A stretch of 61,796 nt of DNA from NCBI GenBank assembly GCA_018812485.1, contig JAHJDO010000101.1:1-61796 (forward strand), given 5' to 3'. Positions 34,857 to 43,286 of the stretch are shown here, one piece after another. Made by a program: the position numbers and the translations under genes. This DNA is from a bacterium. GTDB lineage: Bacteria; JAHJDO01. Under the pieces are notes generated by a model that was not told the DNA's origin, made no database searches, and saw only the letters and a program-made list of their open reading frames with translations. Positions within the stretch are counted from its first letter, which is position 1. Every line of letters begins with the position of its first letter.

Positions 34857-35567
34857 TCAATGCAATTGACTAATTTGATTAATTATATATTTTTCTAAAT
34901 AGGTTGAGTCTTGCTTAAATCCGTCGTAGATTTTTATAATTTCGCTTAGACGAAAAAACTTTGTTTTTGTGCTATAGTCATTCGTATGTACTGTAGGAAA
35001 TAGCAAATCATATGGCTCGTTACTAATATCAATATCTAAGTGAGATGTTGAATGATGAAATATGTCTTTTCTGATTTCCTTTAATTTCCTATGCCAATTC
35101 GCAGACAACCATTGTTTTTTAGGTAATTCTGCTACAGAGAGGTTTCTTTTGAAAACGTTTTTCAAGTATCTTGATAGTTTCTTTGCTGCTTTTTCCATCA
35201 ATTCACAACACGAACGTAATTCAAATATAAGCGAATCAATATCAATAAGTAAGGGATATTTTATCTCAATGGGAATATCCAAAGAACATTTATCATTATT
35301 ATCATTATCTTTGTTTCTATTATAAATATACGGAGCTAGTCGTTCTTTCTCTTTATTTATCCTCCTAACAATAAAAGGGAGAAATTCGAGGTTAAGGCTT
35401 ATAGCAAATATGGTATTGCAAAATTCATCTTCTCTAAGTTTTTTTAGTTTATATTTTTTGTTTCTTTTTTCAGCATCATTAAAAGCATTCCAAATAGCAT
35501 GGCTCCAATCATGATGAGTTGAGATATATCCTGTATATAATACTTTTTTAGGAAGTTTTTGTTTCAT
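34857..35567 (-). CDS. Hypothetical protein with HEPN-like Rx4H motif
   Basis: 236 aa, not recognised as a named family. It is mostly alpha-helical, lysine-rich and hydrophilic, with no signal peptide or membrane segment. The segment EIRKDIFHHSTSHLDID has Arg166 and His171 spaced as the R-x4-6-H motif of HEPN RNase toxins and follows two long helices, as in that fold. The match is short, so HEPN is only a hypothesis. A 38-bp repeat lies 9 bases before its ATG, and the same repeat precedes the Fic gene. Codon use is rather more AT-rich than the neighbouring glycan genes, consistent with transfer. Confidence 0.6.
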   Translation of the reverse strand: MKQKLPKKVLYTGYISTHHDWSHAIWNAFNDAEKRNKKYKLKKLREDEFCNTIFAISLNLEFLPFIVRRINKEKERLAPYIYNRNKDNDNNDKCSLDIPIEIKYPLLIDIDSLIFELRSCCELMEKAAKKLSRYLKNVFKRNLSVAELPKKQWLSANWHRKLKEIRKDIFHHSTSHLDIDISNEPYDLLFPTVHTNDYSTKTKFFRLSEIIKIYDGFKQDSTYLEKYIINQISQLH

Positions 35568-35575
35568 TTTCTCCC

Positions 35576-35613
35576 ATTATACCCCACCATCCATCAAACC
35601 ATAAAGGAAAAAG
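35576..35613 (-). repeat. 38-bp direct repeat, copy 1 (promoter-like, upstream of HEPN-like gene)
   Basis: Identical over 38 bases to 36710-36747. On the minus strand it contains TATAAT (35581-35576) and, 18 bases upstream, TTTATG (35605-35600), which would form a promoter reading into the HEPN-like gene 9 bases on. Confidence 0.85.
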
Positions 35614-35654
35614 AAAAGGATAATACCCTATTCATTGCCCCATTCATATATTTA

Positions 35655-36689
35655 TTACCCTATTCGTTTCCATTTCGCGGACTGTCCCTTGCCAAGACAG
35701 ACAATTCGCTTTTCTTTCTGCAATTGCCTGAACACGACTCTGATCATATCCCTGCTGACACCAGGACATAATCTCTCAATATCAGATATGGCAAACTCTC
35801 CAACTTCCTTTTCAACCGCAGCAGTGATTATCTCTGTTTTTACCCCTCTTAGAGGCTTTATGCTTCCTGCGCGTTCTTCAAATTCCTTATATGCTCCAAG
35901 CACTATTCCAAGAAAATAATTGAACCATGGGGAAATATCATGCTTTGATTGGTGCCATTTTTGCGAACTCTTATTCAGTGATTCGTAATATGTTTCCTTT
36001 GACTGTTCAGTAATACGCTCAAGACTTATGTATTTAGTCACCTGATAATCATGCTGGTAGAGAGCCAATAATGTCAAAAGTCTGGATACTCTGCCATTAC
36101 CATCTCTGAATGGGTGAATGCATAAGAAGTCAAGCACCAAACAGGCAACGGCATAGAGCTCAGGATACTTTAATTGATTGACGCTGTTTTCATACGCAAG
36201 GCATAGTTGTTCGATCATAGCCGGTATTTTACCTGAGCCTACGGGTTTAAAGATAATCTCAACACGGCCATCAGGATATTTGCGGATAATATCGTTGTCT
36301 TTCTCTTTCCATTTCCCTGCATCCCATACTTCACCACGGCACAAACGATGTAACTCTTTGATTGTCTCCGGCGTTATGCGAAGACTTGTGTTTTTTTTAT
36401 GTATCAGATCAAGCGCCCTGCGATAACCCGCCACTTCTTCCTCGGGGCGATCATGCGGTTTGCTCCTGCCGATAATAAGAGGCTTAAGCCGATTACTCTC
36501 AATTGTCACGCCCTCAATACGATTGGATGATTCTGCGCTCTCAATAAGCGCCATCTCAACAAGTGATTTCAGAATCTGAGGGGACTGTTTTGTATATAAT
36601 TCCTGTTTGCCTTTGCATTCGGAAATAGAATTCATTAACCATACAGCGCCCAAAGGCAGCTTAACAGTGTCGTCTTTAAAGGAATGCAT
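35655..36689 (-). CDS. Fic-family AMPylase-like protein (class II, self-inhibited)
   Basis: Fic/DOC protein of 344 aa. The core motif HPFRDGNGR is at 192-200. An N-terminal inhibitory helix motif S-x-x-x-E-G is at 55-60 (SNRIEG), placing it in the class II, self-inhibited group. The C-terminal part (about 285-344) is a winged helix (SDIERLCPGVSRDMIRVVFRQL), common in single-protein Fic regulators. Family members transfer AMP to protein hydroxyls. This gene stands between two copies of the 38-bp repeat and is likely an accessory unit. An AGG ribosome binding site precedes the ATG. Confidence 0.9.
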   Translation of the reverse strand: MHSFKDDTVKLPLGAVWLMNSISECKGKQELYTKQSPQILKSLVEMALIESAESSNRIEGVTIESNRLKPLIIGRSKPHDRPEEEVAGYRRALDLIHKKNTSLRITPETIKELHRLCRGEVWDAGKWKEKDNDIIRKYPDGRVEIIFKPVGSGKIPAMIEQLCLAYENSVNQLKYPELYAVACLVLDFLCIHPFRDGNGRVSRLLTLLALYQHDYQVTKYISLERITEQSKETYYESLNKSSQKWHQSKHDISPWFNYFLGIVLGAYKEFEERAGSIKPLRGVKTEIITAAVEKEVGEFAISDIERLCPGVSRDMIRVVFRQLQKEKRIVCLGKGQSAKWKRIG

Positions 36690-36709
36690 ATTTACCTCGT
36701 TTATTTGTG

Positions 36710-36747
36710 ATTATACCCCACCATCCATCAAACCATAAAGGAAAAAG
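36710..36747 (-). repeat. 38-bp direct repeat, copy 2 (promoter-like, upstream of Fic gene)
   Basis: Exact copy of 35576-35613, located 20 bases before the Fic start codon, with the same TATAAT (36715-36710) on the minus strand. The two copies bracket the complete Fic gene at a distance of 1134 bases. Confidence 0.85.
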
Positions 36748-36757
36748 GGATGGATTT

Positions 36758-38986
36758 TTATGTCCCAAACACAATCTTTGATTTTTCAATACTAATATGT
36801 CTTAGGGGAACTCCTAGAAATAGGCTCTTTAAATCAAATAAAGGGTTTAGTTTTTTTGATACCAAAGGCAGTAACCACGAAGGAATTTTTATATTACCAA
36901 GTCTTGCATTTACCAGATATATCTCTACGGTAGCCCTATCCTTGATATTAAGTGTTCCGCTCATCTGAAAATTAATATCTCTGCCCAATAAATGCGCAGT
37001 TCCATCTAATTCCATGTTTTTGCCGGAACCGGTTAAATAGCAAGTGGTTACCTGCTTATTTGTACTTAAAATATGATTTGTAATATCCTCAATAGAGACC
37101 TCTACATATATATTATTGCTCTGCGCAGGTATAAGTTTATGATATAAGAAAAGAGCCTCCGGATTTATGCGGGCATCTTTCCATGTAAGCTTTATCAGCC
37201 CTTTAAATTTCCTGCCAAGTTTTATGCCGGAGGCAGTGCAGATAATATCTCCCAGCTTTCCTTCGTTTAAATCAAGTTTGTCCCCGGATGCTAATGTTAT
37301 TTGGAACTCTTTGGGATTGCGCCATGCCCTTTCAAATATTGCTTTCAGATAAGCTTCAAGTTTTTTAGAATTTTTGTATGAATTAATATTTGCAGAAGCA
37401 AGGGTTATAGATGGTTTGAGACTTACTTTATATAATTTGAAGTTTAATTTTTTATGTCCATAAGCGTTATAAACATTGCTAATTTTATAATACGTCATTT
37501 GTGGATTTTTAGTGAATGCATCCTGAATTTTCTTAATCTGACCTGTATGTTCAAGCAGTAAATAAACTCCCTCATCTACACGGTCCCATATCTCCTCTGA
37601 GAACTTCCCAATAGGTATATCGTTGCTGAACTCCACTGGTCTAATGTTAAATCCTTTATTAAAGAAGTAGTAATATGCGTTTGACCATAACGACCTAGTA
37701 TAATAGATGGTTGAAAATCTGTCTGCATTTGCAGAAAAATATTCTACTGTATTTTGAAACCCATCTTCATTATCCCATCTTGCACCAAATCCCAAATTCT
37801 TTATGCCATCCAGTGTTCCTGAGGTAAGATTGATAAGTAAGACAAGTCCCAAACCAAGAGCAAATATTGCTAATGAAGTGGGGGATTTTGTTTTAGTGAA
37901 AAATTGCAGAAGCAGAGATAGATATCTGGCTAACAATATGAATACAAACGGTATAATAAACATCAGATAATGAGGAGAGAATCCAAACCTGAACAATGTG
38001 AAAGTTCCAAGCATAAGTGCAATATATCCCCCAATACATAAGCTTATGATATTCTTAAATCTGTGCTTGTTTTTGAGATTCAGAATTTCGTAAGCAATTA
38101 ATGCAGGAGCACTGATAAGAAAGAACATATTCACTACTGAGCTGTTAGTAAACTTTGAATACAGACTTAGCCAGTGAAAAAGTCTTGGTGTTAATTCTCC
38201 AGCCATAATTTTAAAAACTCCGCCTGTTGCGTTTACCTGAAATATAATGCCAAGTCTTGGATCTTCAAAGAATACTGCCCATATAAGCAGGCCCGCAAAC
38301 ACCATAGAGAAGCCAAAAACAAGTTTCATTAAAGGCTTCTTTATATAAAAACTAAATTCAGAATGCTTTGTTTGCACCCATTGCATGTATCTTAATATTA
38401 TGGAAAATGCTCCAATAATCGGCATGGCAAGAACGCCGAATTGCTTTGCGCAAAAACACAGGCCAAGAAAAATACCAGCCCAGAATTCCTTATAGATACA
38501 CAGAAAATATATAGAGAAAAGAAGCAGGCAGGCAAACAGAGTGTCTTCAAAAACCGTTGGCCCATAAAGTATGTTATACGGAGAAATTGCCATAAGAAAA
38601 GCAGCTATTCTTGCAGTGTTTTTATCAAAGCATTTGCAGCATATTTGATAAACAAGCCAGATGCTGATTAGGCTTGCAAAGAAATTCGGAAGTCTGGCAG
38701 TGTTATCTCCAAATCCGAATATTCTGAAAGATAATGCTGCAAGATAAGGAAGTAAAGGGGGCTTATCAACATCTTCAGCTTGAAAGAACCAGTCTCCTCT
38801 AAGAGCAATCTCAGCTCCTCTAAAACTGTATAAGGCTTCATCTCCATGAAAGTCTCCCAATCCAAACACACTTATGCGCAATAAAGCCCCAAGAATAAGA
38901 ATTATTATCAGCAATAAATTTCTATTCTGATTCAGGGAGGTTAGTCTGGTAATTAATCTACGAAACGATATTTCAGAAGAGACCAA
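36758..38986 (-). CDS. GT39-like membrane glycosyltransferase with DUF2993-like C-terminal domain
   Basis: 742 aa. The first about 430 residues form a polytopic GT-C domain: FGLGDFHGDEA with the catalytic Asp-Glu of the ArnT/PMT family near residues 45-52, EDVDKPPLLPYLAALSF, SPYNILYGPTVF and about ten hydrophobic segments. A periplasmic region with FSTIYYTRSLWSN leads to a C-terminal beta-rich domain (about 530-742) that looks like DUF2993/LmeA: GKLGDIICTASGIKLG, a middle TITNH-type strand and SWLLPLVSKKLNPLFDLKS near the end. The donor is probably a polyprenyl-phosphate sugar made by the GT2 gene that overlaps its start by 34 bases. Fusion of these two domains is not one I know. Confidence 0.78.
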   Translation of the reverse strand: MVSSEISFRRLITRLTSLNQNRNLLLIIILILGALLRISVFGLGDFHGDEALYSFRGAEIALRGDWFFQAEDVDKPPLLPYLAALSFRIFGFGDNTARLPNFFASLISIWLVYQICCKCFDKNTARIAAFLMAISPYNILYGPTVFEDTLFACLLLFSIYFLCIYKEFWAGIFLGLCFCAKQFGVLAMPIIGAFSIILRYMQWVQTKHSEFSFYIKKPLMKLVFGFSMVFAGLLIWAVFFEDPRLGIIFQVNATGGVFKIMAGELTPRLFHWLSLYSKFTNSSVVNMFFLISAPALIAYEILNLKNKHRFKNIISLCIGGYIALMLGTFTLFRFGFSPHYLMFIIPFVFILLARYLSLLLQFFTKTKSPTSLAIFALGLGLVLLINLTSGTLDGIKNLGFGARWDNEDGFQNTVEYFSANADRFSTIYYTRSLWSNAYYYFFNKGFNIRPVEFSNDIPIGKFSEEIWDRVDEGVYLLLEHTGQIKKIQDAFTKNPQMTYYKISNVYNAYGHKKLNFKLYKVSLKPSITLASANINSYKNSKKLEAYLKAIFERAWRNPKEFQITLASGDKLDLNEGKLGDIICTASGIKLGRKFKGLIKLTWKDARINPEALFLYHKLIPAQSNNIYVEVSIEDITNHILSTNKQVTTCYLTGSGKNMELDGTAHLLGRDINFQMSGTLNIKDRATVEIYLVNARLGNIKIPSWLLPLVSKKLNPLFDLKSLFLGVPLRHISIEKSKIVFGT

Positions 38987-39651
38987 ATTGCTATCACTCC
39001 ATCTTTTTGCTTAATTTTTTTTCCTTCTTCATATGTGCGGGGATTGTATTTGATTGGTACTTCACAAATTTTATAACCCTTTTTTCTGACTTTTGCGGTG
39101 AATTCTGTACAGAACTCAAACCCAAAACATCTTAAATTAATATTATTCAGTACCTCTTTTTTGAACATTTTGTAACACGTTAATACATCTGTAACCAATG
39201 GAAGATAGAGAAGATTTGCTATCAGACTTACTAAAATATTTCCCAGATAATACTGAAAGTACATCATCTTGTTTCTGCCCTTAATCCTTGAGCCATATAC
39301 AATCATAGCGCCGTTATCTATCTGTTTTAATAGTTTATAATATTCTTGTGGAGAATACTCCAGGTCAGCATCCTGCACAACTACAACATCCCCATCAACA
39401 TATTTGAATCCTGTTCTAAGCGCAGCACCTTTGCCCTTATGCTGTTTATGAAAGAAAACCCTGAGATTTTGGTATTGAGAAACCAGTTCTTTAAGTATTT
39501 CACGTGTTCCGTCAGTAGATACATTATCCACAATTATAATCTCTTTATTGATATCCAGCGCATATACTCTTTTTACAATCTCTCTGATAGTATCCTTTTC
39601 ATTATAGCACGGAATAACAACTGAGAGTTTCATAGCCTTTGCTCCCTGCAA
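38953..39651 (-). CDS. GT2 polyprenyl-phosphate sugar synthase (dolichyl-phosphate mannosyltransferase type)
   Basis: GT2 family, 232 aa. LSVVIPCYNEKDTIREIV, VDNVSTDGT, KGKGAALRTGF, VVVQDADLEYSP with the metal-binding DAD, and a C-terminal FCTEFTAKVRKKGYKICEVPIKYNPRTYEEGKKI are standard for DPM1/polyprenyl-phosphate glycosyltransferases. No C-terminal membrane helices, so the short form. It likely makes the lipid-linked sugar used by the GT39-like proteins with which its gene overlaps (34 bases downstream, 22 bases upstream). Confidence 0.9.
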   Translation of the reverse strand: MQGAKAMKLSVVIPCYNEKDTIREIVKRVYALDINKEIIIVDNVSTDGTREILKELVSQYQNLRVFFHKQHKGKGAALRTGFKYVDGDVVVVQDADLEYSPQEYYKLLKQIDNGAMIVYGSRIKGRNKMMYFQYYLGNILVSLIANLLYLPLVTDVLTCYKMFKKEVLNNINLRCFGFEFCTEFTAKVRKKGYKICEVPIKYNPRTYEEGKKIKQKDGVIAIWSLLKYRFVD

Positions 39652-41150
39652 TGCATCTTATACTTCCAGATCAATATACCGGCTAAAATTACAATGCTTA
39701 TAAATATCCAGATATATTTGCCCATAAAAGATAGCGTAAATGAGCTGTGCCATATTCTTTCTATGACAGTCTTGAAAGGAATATGCTCCCTGAATATATA
39801 CAAATAATCCCATATATACTGCCCCTCGTATGAGTTGCACTGCTTATTATAATATACCAGATTCGCCTTTGTCAGCAAAAAAAGACAGTATGAATATATA
39901 GCTGAGAGACCTATCAGACTTTTAATTAAACAGGTCTTTTTATATCTATCAAGGAATGCGCACAAGCCTAGTCCTAAAAATGGGATTGTGCAAGTTAAAT
40001 ATCTTTGAGCGTAGCATCCTCCGGCATTATATTCTTTTCTCATTCCATAAATAAGAGCTATTAATAAGAAATTAACCAGAGCTATTATACCTGCTAAAGA
40101 TAGCTTTTTATCTCTATTTTTAATAAGAAATGTAAGACCGATAAAAGAAAGTGTAAAGCACGGGAACCACAGCAGAAAGCCGTGATCAACCGAAAACAAA
40201 AGGTTTATAACAGGCGGAGGTATTTTTAGTATGCCTATCCACCCATAACCGCCGTATCCTGCCTCAAACCATGAGCCGAACTGCGTATGGCACTGATATA
40301 TAGAGAGGGAAAATACTACAACCAGCGGCGCTGTATAAATGACTATATTCTTTATGATTGCTGATATTCTCAATCCTTTATAACAGAGAATAAGCGCAAG
40401 AAGATATGGAAAAAACAGCAAGCCATTTACATATCTTGTCCATGCGGAAAGAGCAACACAAAGTCCAAGAATAAATGCTAAGAACGTGCTTTTTCCCCCT
40501 TTGGCTATCCTTTTCCTTAACAGTATAAATACATAAAAGGATAACGTGACTAAGAAGGTGCTTGTTGCGTGGCTGAAACCGTTTGTCGCATAATAGAGAA
40601 GAGGGCTTGCAAAAAAGCACACAAGTGTTGTAAACAGGCTGATGCCTCTTGAAAAATTTAATTCAATAAGAATGTTAAACAAGATTATCATAGCAAGTAT
40701 TGCATATATATTGTGAGCAAGGATCACAGATGATATATTCAGGAATTTTCTGGAACTCAGCCCCTTATAAGGTAGCGTGCGGGGATTATTACTAAAGGAA
40801 GGGGGATTGAATTTAATGAATTTTGCCACAACTTGCGAAACTAAATAAAAAGGTGCGTCAAGAAGAGTCATGCCAAGGGGATAACCAGTTACCCATCTTC
40901 CTGTTTTCTCGCAGTATTGAGTTCCATTCCCATTCCAGCCATACATATTGTTGCCGAGGTCAAGGTCTCTATCTTCAATAATAGATTCAAGATTTGCAAA
41001 ATGCCCCCAGCCATCATTTCCACCAAGCCCGTCTTCAAATATGAAACAATGCAGGCCAAGAACAAGTATAAGGAAAACAAGTTCCCATGAAAGGTATTTT
41101 TTCTTACTCATCATTCTTTTTGAAGTATACACAATATAAACTCTTTGCAC
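39630..41150 (-). CDS. Polytopic membrane protein, probable GT-C family glycosyltransferase
   Basis: About 500 aa with roughly 11 hydrophobic segments. Early GGNDGWGHFANLESIIEDRDLD has the acidic loop-1 residues that hold the catalytic Asp in GT-C transferases, and GYPLGMTLLDAPFY follows. The longest frame starts with GTG at 41150. An ATG at 41114 (or 41111) before SKKKYLSWELVFL gives a more typical N-terminus, and neither has a strong ribosome binding site. It heads the minus-strand glycan operon, facing the epimerase gene across 77 bases. Confidence 0.7.
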   Translation of the reverse strand: MQRVYIVYTSKRMMSKKKYLSWELVFLILVLGLHCFIFEDGLGGNDGWGHFANLESIIEDRDLDLGNNMYGWNGNGTQYCEKTGRWVTGYPLGMTLLDAPFYLVSQVVAKFIKFNPPSFSNNPRTLPYKGLSSRKFLNISSVILAHNIYAILAMIILFNILIELNFSRGISLFTTLVCFFASPLLYYATNGFSHATSTFLVTLSFYVFILLRKRIAKGGKSTFLAFILGLCVALSAWTRYVNGLLFFPYLLALILCYKGLRISAIIKNIVIYTAPLVVVFSLSIYQCHTQFGSWFEAGYGGYGWIGILKIPPPVINLLFSVDHGFLLWFPCFTLSFIGLTFLIKNRDKKLSLAGIIALVNFLLIALIYGMRKEYNAGGCYAQRYLTCTIPFLGLGLCAFLDRYKKTCLIKSLIGLSAIYSYCLFLLTKANLVYYNKQCNSYEGQYIWDYLYIFREHIPFKTVIERIWHSSFTLSFMGKYIWIFISIVILAGILIWKYKMHCREQRL

Positions 41151-41227
41151 AAACTTGTTTCACGATGTAGAATACATAGCTGAATTTTATCATATAAGTA
41201 AAACTGGAAAATACAGGAGAAATAAAA

Positions 41228-42169
41228 ATGGCCAGGGTACTTGTTACAGGAGGTGGAGGATTTATAGGGTCTCATTTAACTGAGAAGCTTGTTGAATTAG
41301 GCCATGAAGTAACAGTTATTGACAATCTATCGCATGGAAATCTGGAGAATCTTGAATCAGTTGCTAAAAAGATTAACTTACTTAACGAAGATATTCTTAA
41401 TCCTGATGTCTTACAAAAGGTTACTGGGGGCAAGGAATACATCTTCCATTTAGCTGCAAACACATCTATAAACAAAAGTCTTGAGAAACCATCATGGAGC
41501 GCAGAATTAAATATAATGACTACGATCAGACTGCTGGAGACTGCAGTAAGGCACAAGGTAAGGCGAGTGATATTTTCTTCAAGCGCTTCTGTTTACGGGT
41601 ATGCTAAAATTCTTCCTGTAAAGGAGACAATGCCGGTAGCTCCTGCATCTCCATATGCCTTAGAAAAAGTAACAGGAGAAAACTATATGAAGTTGTTTGC
41701 AGAATTGTACGACATCGATACTGTGTCTTTAAGGTATTTCAATGTGTTTGGACCGCGTCAAAATCCTGATCTTCCTCATCCAGGAGGAGTGACTATTGTA
41801 ATCAATCAAATTCGTAAAACTGGCTCTTCTCAATTGCAGGGTGACGGAATGCAAACGCGGGATATGATTTATGTTGGGAATATAGTAAATGCAAACATTC
41901 TTGCAATGGAAAAACAGTCTGATTCAAAAGGGGCTGCATATAATATTTGCACAGGCAAGTCTATATCAATAGCAGAGCTTCATAATAAGATTTCCAAGTT
42001 TATGAAAACTGATTCATCCAGAGAATATCTGCCTTTACCAGAGGGAAATATAATAGATTCTAAAGGCGATCCTGCATTGGCTAAAGCTGAGCTGGGTTTT
42101 GAAGCAGAAATTGATTTGGATGAAGGACTAAAAAGAACAATTGATTGGAGCAATGACAAAAATGCTTAG
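41228..42169 (+). CDS. NAD-dependent nucleotide-sugar epimerase/dehydratase (extended SDR)
   Basis: 313 aa. VTGGGGFIGSHLTEKL is the glycine motif, HLAANTS follows, the catalytic Ser is in FSSSASVYG, and Tyr/Lys are in SPYALEKVTGENY. RYFNVFGPRQNP and RDMIYVGNIVNANILA are typical of UDP-glucose 4-epimerase and related enzymes. It probably supplies a nucleotide sugar to the divergent glycosyltransferase block. AGGAG lies 9 bases before the ATG. Exact sugar not predictable. Confidence 0.88.
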   Translation: MARVLVTGGGGFIGSHLTEKLVELGHEVTVIDNLSHGNLENLESVAKKINLLNEDILNPDVLQKVTGGKEYIFHLAANTSINKSLEKPSWSAELNIMTTIRLLETAVRHKVRRVIFSSSASVYGYAKILPVKETMPVAPASPYALEKVTGENYMKLFAELYDIDTVSLRYFNVFGPRQNPDLPHPGGVTIVINQIRKTGSSQLQGDGMQTRDMIYVGNIVNANILAMEKQSDSKGAAYNICTGKSISIAELHNKISKFMKTDSSREYLPLPEGNIIDSKGDPALAKAELGFEAEIDLDEGLKRTIDWSNDKNA

Positions 42170-43286
42170 ACAAGGGGTTTCAACCCCTTGTTCAATATTC
42201 CAGATTTTCTTATTTTCGTTCTTGCTATTAGCCAGTACCTGCGGATTTGCTCAATCTAAAATTGTGAGAGTATTGGTCTTTAAATCCAGCACTTCGCTCA
42301 CACTTTCTTCTCAAGGACCTGTTGTTATAAAAGCGGGGGATAATGTCTTAAAAAGAGAAAAGAGATTGGAAGAAATCGTTTTAAAACGCAAAAGCAATGC
42401 CGTAAGGTTTGGAAGAGGTGAATACGAAACATTAGATTTTATATCAAATGGATTCCCTATATCAGTGAATAACATTGCGTACAGTGGGAATATTAAAATA
42501 AGCGTTGCTCAGGAACAGCTTTCTGCCGTCAATTATGTTGATATAGAGGGCTATTTGAAGAGTGTTGTCCCGTCCGAGATGTTTTCCACATGGCCTATGG
42601 AGGCCTTAAAAGCACAGGCGGTTGTAGCGCGCACATATGCGCTTTATCACATGGCTGGCCCGAGCAAAGAGTATGACTTATGTTCAGAGGCAAAATCTCA
42701 GATGTATAAAGGCGTATGTTCCGAGAGCAGCAACTCTAATATGGCTGTGTATTTAACAGAAAAAATGTGCCTGTATGACAATAAGAAACTGGTTCCCACT
42801 TATTTTCACTCAACATGCGGCGGTAATACGATTAATGCAGATAGTATATGGGAAAAGGCTCTGGATTCCATAGAGGGCGTTGATTGCAAATTCTGTAAGG
42901 ACTCACCTCATTATAAATGGAAAAAATCAATAGGAAGAATAAAACTCGGAAAAATTCTGAGCAAAAAAGGTTTCAAGATAGGTAAAATAAAAAAGATAAG
43001 ACTTGAAAAAGGCAAACCTTATAGGATTTTCATAGAAGATAAATATGGGAAATCGCAAGTATTGAATGTAGCTAAATTTAGAATGCTTGTTGGGTCTGAG
43101 ATAGTTAGAAGTAGTAATTTTAGAGTTAAAGTCGGATGGTTTAGAGTGAAGTTCAAAGGAAACGGATGGGGCCATTGTGTAGGGTTGTGCCAGTGGGGAG
43201 CACACGGAATGGCTCTTAAAGGATATAGCTGTGAGCAGATTCTGCAGCATTATTATCCTAACCTTGATCTAAAAAGAATGTTTTAA
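42162..43286 (+). CDS. SpoIID/LytB-domain protein (peptidoglycan-binding/lytic type)
   Basis: Secreted protein, about 374 aa. The longest frame starts at a TTG (42141). The ATG at 42162 gives MLRQGVSTPC followed by a hydrophobic stretch ending CGFAQ, a plausible signal peptide. The SpoIID domain is clear: YVDIEGYLKSVVPSEM, MEALKAQAVVARTYAL, FHSTCGG, and the final GWGHCVGLCQWGAHGMA. SpoIID of Bacillus cleaves glycan strands stripped of stem peptides. In Gram-negative bacteria its homologues are linked to cell division or wall remodelling. The gene overlaps the epimerase stop and is directly followed by queA. Confidence 0.85.
   Translation: MLRQGVSTPCSIFQIFLFSFLLLASTCGFAQSKIVRVLVFKSSTSLTLSSQGPVVIKAGDNVLKREKRLEEIVLKRKSNAVRFGRGEYETLDFISNGFPISVNNIAYSGNIKISVAQEQLSAVNYVDIEGYLKSVVPSEMFSTWPMEALKAQAVVARTYALYHMAGPSKEYDLCSEAKSQMYKGVCSESSNSNMAVYLTEKMCLYDNKKLVPTYFHSTCGGNTINADSIWEKALDSIEGVDCKFCKDSPHYKWKKSIGRIKLGKILSKKGFKIGKIKKIRLEKGKPYRIFIEDKYGKSQVLNVAKFRMLVGSEIVRSSNFRVKVGWFRVKFKGNGWGHCVGLCQWGAHGMALKGYSCEQILQHYYPNLDLKRMF
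42170..42191. repeat. 10-bp inverted repeat just after the epimerase stop codon
   Basis: ACAAGGGGTT (42170-42179) and its exact complement (42182-42191) are separated by TC. It lies inside the first codons of the SpoIID gene. No T-run follows, so a terminator is unlikely. It could fold in the mRNA over the start region of SpoIID. Confidence 0.6.

Noticed and set aside
35576-36747. CRISPR array or integron attachment sites
   Set aside because: Only two copies of the 38-bp repeat, 1134 bases apart, with no spacer series, no cas genes and no integrase.
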